Shown in pieces: positions 62,086 through 64,000 of a stretch of DNA of 64,000 nt. The translations under genes and the position numbers were made by a program. The stretch covers positions 226,509 through 290,508 of the forward strand of contig NZ_JADKQA010000004.1 of the NCBI RefSeq assembly GCF_015351765.1, in the 5' to 3' direction. The notes beneath the pieces are model-generated. The model made no database searches. It was not told where the DNA came from and worked only from the letters and a program-made list of their open reading frames with translations. How positions within the stretch are numbered: the first letter of the stretch is position 1; every line of letters starts with the position of its first letter. Origin of the DNA: Clostridium vitabionis. GTDB taxonomy: Bacteria > Bacillota > Clostridia > Lachnospirales > Lachnospiraceae.

Positions 62086-62505
62086 ATGAGCAAGGTGGCG
62101 GTTGTTTACTGGACAGGTTCCGGCAATACACAGGCGATGGCTGACCAGGTCAGGGCAGGTGCCGAGGGTGCTGGCGCGGCGGTGGATGAAATCTTTGCGG
62201 ATCAGTTTACCGCTGCAGATGTGGCAAAATATGATGCATTTGCTTTTGGCTGCCCGGCAATGGGGGATGAGGTGCTTGAGGAGGGAACATTTCAGCCGAT
62301 GTGGGATGAAGTGAAATCCTCCCTCAGCGGCAAGAGCGTCGGACTGTTTGGCTCCTATGGATGGGGGAGCGGCCAGTGGATGGAGGATTGGAAGAGCGAT
62401 GCGCAGAGCGCCGGCGCTCAGGTTGTGGGAACGGTCATTGCGAACAATGCCCCGGATGACGCCGGCTGCGAGGAATGCAGATCCCTCGGTGCAAGGCTGG
62501 CCTGA
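62086..62505 (+). CDS. Flavodoxin
   Basis: AAGGAG lies ~10 nt before ATG 62086 (MSKVAVVYWTGSGNTQAMAD); ATG 62080 would be too close. The 139-residue protein has the FMN phosphate loop TGSGNTQAM, the 50s loop FGCPAMGDE and the GSYGWGSGQW loop near the flavin. It is a short-chain flavodoxin that carries electrons at low potential in place of ferredoxin. It is followed after 38 nt by a DUF3793 gene, a pairing I recall from other Clostridia. Confidence 0.93.
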   Translation: MSKVAVVYWTGSGNTQAMADQVRAGAEGAGAAVDEIFADQFTAADVAKYDAFAFGCPAMGDEVLEEGTFQPMWDEVKSSLSGKSVGLFGSYGWGSGQWMEDWKSDAQSAGAQVVGTVIANNAPDDAGCEECRSLGARLA

Positions 62506-62543
62506 TTTCTGCTGCGAAAGTGATTTCGACAGGAGCTGACGCG

Positions 62544-63110
62544 ATGAGTGACCGATATTTAGTGGATTTCTGCGCCCCGACTTTGGCCAAGCTGAAAGCG
62601 GCAAGCCTTTTCAGCTGCCGCCCGGAGGGTGCGGGTGACCTTGACCGCTGGCTCGCGGGACACGAGCGGGAGTTTATCCGTTCAGGATTGCGGTTTTTTG
62701 TGCTGCGGCGAAGCCGGGAAAATGCGCTGGTTCTTCTGTACCGTGAGTCACAGCTCCGGAGGGCGCTGTCCGCTCCCGACGTGCGCGAATTCCTGGCAGG
62801 GTTTGGCTACCCGGGTGAATTGCCCGGGACAGAGGCCTGCCTGCTTCATTTGAAGGAGCGGGTCGTTTCCTGCGCGGACGGCGGATTTCCTCACGAGATC
62901 GGCATTTTTCTCGGATATCCGCTTTGCGATGTCCGCGGGTTTATAGAGCAGAGGGGCAAACACTGCCTTGTCCAGGGATTCTGGAAGGTCTATGGAAATG
63001 AAAAAGAGACCTGTGCGGCCTTTGCCCGCTTCCGCAAGTGCCGGGAAATCTACCGGGAATTGTGGCAAAGCGGGAGGAGGACGCTGGTGGAGCTGACTGT
63101 GGCGGGGTAA
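62544..63110 (+). CDS. DUF3793-family protein
   Basis: The start is ATG 62544 (MSDRYLVDFCAPTLA) behind AGGAG. The 188-residue protein has the DUF3793 features: APTLAKLKAASLF near the start, FFVLRRSRENALVLLY, and the conserved HEIGIFLGYPLCDVRGFI followed by WKVYGNE. The function is unknown. Its place after flavodoxin suggests a role in iron- or redox-linked metabolism. No membrane segment is seen. Confidence 0.85.
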   Translation: MSDRYLVDFCAPTLAKLKAASLFSCRPEGAGDLDRWLAGHEREFIRSGLRFFVLRRSRENALVLLYRESQLRRALSAPDVREFLAGFGYPGELPGTEACLLHLKERVVSCADGGFPHEIGIFLGYPLCDVRGFIEQRGKHCLVQGFWKVYGNEKETCAAFARFRKCREIYRELWQSGRRTLVELTVAG

Positions 63111-63159
63111 AATGAGCGGCGGAAGGGAAATGCGATCCCTCCTCCGCTCGTTTTGTTAT

Positions 63160-63233
63160 GCAGAGCACTTAACAATAACCAGCCACTTAACGAGGACAAG
63201 CGAAAGCGCAGTCCGAACTTAGCAAATTTGCTT
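63160..63233 (+). repeat. Interspersed element, copy D
   Basis: 74 bp, starting GCAGAGCACTT and ending GCAAATTTGCTT. It matches copy B (51340-51413, inverted) at 71 of 74 positions. The core folds around a GGAC/GTCC stem with a GC-GAAA-GC tip. Confidence 0.85.
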
Positions 63234-63275
63234 ATGCTTTTACTGCAGTGGCGGGAAAGATACGCAGAAAACGAC

Positions 63276-63309
63276 AAAACCGGCCAGCGAAAAATCGCTG
63301 GCCGGTTTT
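63276..63309 (-). terminator. Terminator of tRNA-Ala (possibly bidirectional)
   Basis: 63276-63290 and 63295-63309 are exact reverse complements (15 bp) with an AAAA loop. The outer A/T runs allow function on either strand. Confidence 0.85.
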
Positions 63310-63323
63310 GGGCAATGTACTTA

Positions 63324-63396
<73 letters not shown>

Positions 63397-63406
63397 GTAC
63401 CCTGCA

Positions 63407-63435
63407 ATTAAACCATGTTTATCGCGTTTCGTCAA
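63407..63435 (-). promoter_or_regulatory. Promoter of tRNA-Ala
   Basis: On the minus strand TTGACG (63435-63430), 17-nt spacer, TTTAAT (63412-63407). Confidence 0.65.
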
Positions 63436-63755
63436 CCGGTTCCTGAAGAAAAAATAATAAAAATCGAAATAATAAACTTGCGGCTGAATCCGGGAGGCGG
63501 CGCGATGAGGTTGGCTGACTTGAGATCAGCAGAAAGCAGTAAGGGGAAGAAAATTTAGAGCGGCAGGGGAATCTTGGCACTCCCATATTTGGAAAATTGA
63601 TTGAATATTATATATAAAATATACATTTCAACGCGAAAGACCGAATTTTCACGAAACACATTTCGCCGGCGTGCCCACAAAATGCTGATATTTCCTTGCT
63701 TTTTTCACTAGATCTTGCGGACGGAAAATTGTTTTAGAAAAGTTGAAAATTCCGC
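63436..63755. other. AT-rich gap between tRNA-Ala and the rRNA-type promoters
   Basis: No gene or strong repeat is seen. The right half is AT-rich and could hold UP-element-like sequence for the promoters at 63756 onward. Confidence 0.5.
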
Positions 63756-63784
63756 TTGACTTCCTATGGGTGTAGTGTTAAGAT
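63756..63784 (+). promoter_or_regulatory. rrn-type promoter P1
   Basis: TTGACT (63756-63761), 17-nt spacer, TAAGAT (63779-63784), preceded by A/T-rich sequence. Confidence 0.65.
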
Positions 63785-63814
63785 ACATCATGTCGTGAGC
63801 GAGTGCGGCAAACG

Positions 63815-63839
63815 AGTGGCCGGTCACTTATGGGCCACT
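63815..63839 (+). other. Hairpin between the two rrn-type promoters
   Basis: AGTGGCC (63815-63821) pairs with GGCCACT (63833-63839), followed by TTAAAAATTT. It could modulate P1 transcripts. Confidence 0.4.
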
Positions 63840-63858
63840 TAAAAATTTCAAAAAGCTG

Positions 63859-63887
63859 TTGACAAGCGGGCAAGAAAGTAGTAACCT
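63859..63887 (+). promoter_or_regulatory. rrn-type promoter P2
   Basis: TTGACA (63859-63864), 17-nt spacer, TAACCT (63882-63887). Confidence 0.6.
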
Positions 63888-63919
63888 ATAAAAGTTACAG
63901 CTCAAATGTAACAGCAACG

Positions 63920-64000
63920 GACATTGAAAACTGAACAGTATATAGAACCCTGAAAATTCCAAGAACAGCAGGCGATAAGGTAGAGCCTGCGGCCCTCATC
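63920..64000 (+). other. Probable rRNA operon leader (16S not yet reached)
   Basis: The sequence ACATTGAAAACTGAACAG, common in leaders and spacers of Clostridia rRNA operons, is followed by a GCAGGC/GCCTGC hairpin (63968-63990). No 16S sequence is present before the edge. Confidence 0.55.

Overview
The window looks like chromosome from a GC-rich low-G+C-phylum relative: a Clostridia member, most likely a Lachnospiraceae gut commensal. The grounds are a Gram-positive style S10-spc-alpha ribosomal gene run, the order rplQ / ecfA1-ecfA2-ecfT-truA-rplM-rpsI, zinc-type S14 and L36, strong AGGAGG ribosome binding sites with some GTG and TTG starts, choline-binding-type wall repeats, and families common in that group (DUF3793, DUF6935, split CoA-dehydratase activase genes). 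Genus and species cannot be read from the sequence by eye. I see no prophage, insertion sequence or CRISPR array.

Layout. 0-9 kb: housekeeping and metabolic genes, mostly on the plus strand (lysine/alanine-rich tail, GIY-YIG, LysR regulator, radical SAM, zinc ribbon, hot-dog thioesterase, MBL hydrolase, dihydroorotase, 4-alpha-glucanotransferase, ABC-F ATPase), then a minus-strand XRE regulator. 9.2-9.65 kb: a cluster of palindromic repeats. 9.65-15 kb: exonuclease III, a GH13 debranching-like protein whose two catalytic Asp positions are Asn, a convergent methyltransferase that overlaps it, and a secreted wall-binding repeat protein. 15-31.4 kb: a structured leader followed by rpsJ to rplQ with secY, adk, map, infA and rpoA. 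31.4-37.5 kb: a Gld-type ABC exporter with a fused permease-GldG protein, glycogen synthase and a parvulin-like lipoprotein. 37.5-42.3 kb: ECF transporter core, truA with a long C-terminal extension, rplM-rpsI. 42.3-49.8 kb: accessory stretch with a three-gene signalling system (7TM pseudokinase-like sensor, soluble PAS/HATPase kinase, NarL/LuxR regulator), a DUF6935 gene behind a NarL-like inverted repeat, an alpha/beta hydrolase, a CatA-like acyltransferase and a CDF metal transporter. 49.8-55.6 kb: a lipoprotein, then a minus-strand three-gene set (DUF308-like membrane protein, radical SAM protein, YbhN-type flippase) divergent from a TetR regulator. 55.6-56.9 kb: L10 leader and rplJ-rplL. 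57-62 kb: a split COG3581/COG3580/activase trio, GNAT and an alanine-racemase-family gene. 62-64 kb: flavodoxin, DUF3793, tRNA-Ala(GGC) on the minus strand, and tandem promoters with a leader that appear to drive an rRNA operon beyond the right edge.

How the genes work together. The central block supplies translation and secretion. malQ, glgA and the GH13-like protein point to glycogen metabolism. ecfA1A2T would energise vitamin uptake for S components encoded elsewhere. The most distinctive features are: the 7TM/kinase/regulator system with its possible target and a promoter module shared with the CatA-like gene; the TetR-controlled radical SAM/flippase locus; the catalytically degenerate GH13 protein; the S10 leader fold; and a family of roughly 70-90 bp interspersed elements with conserved ends, found in four copies.
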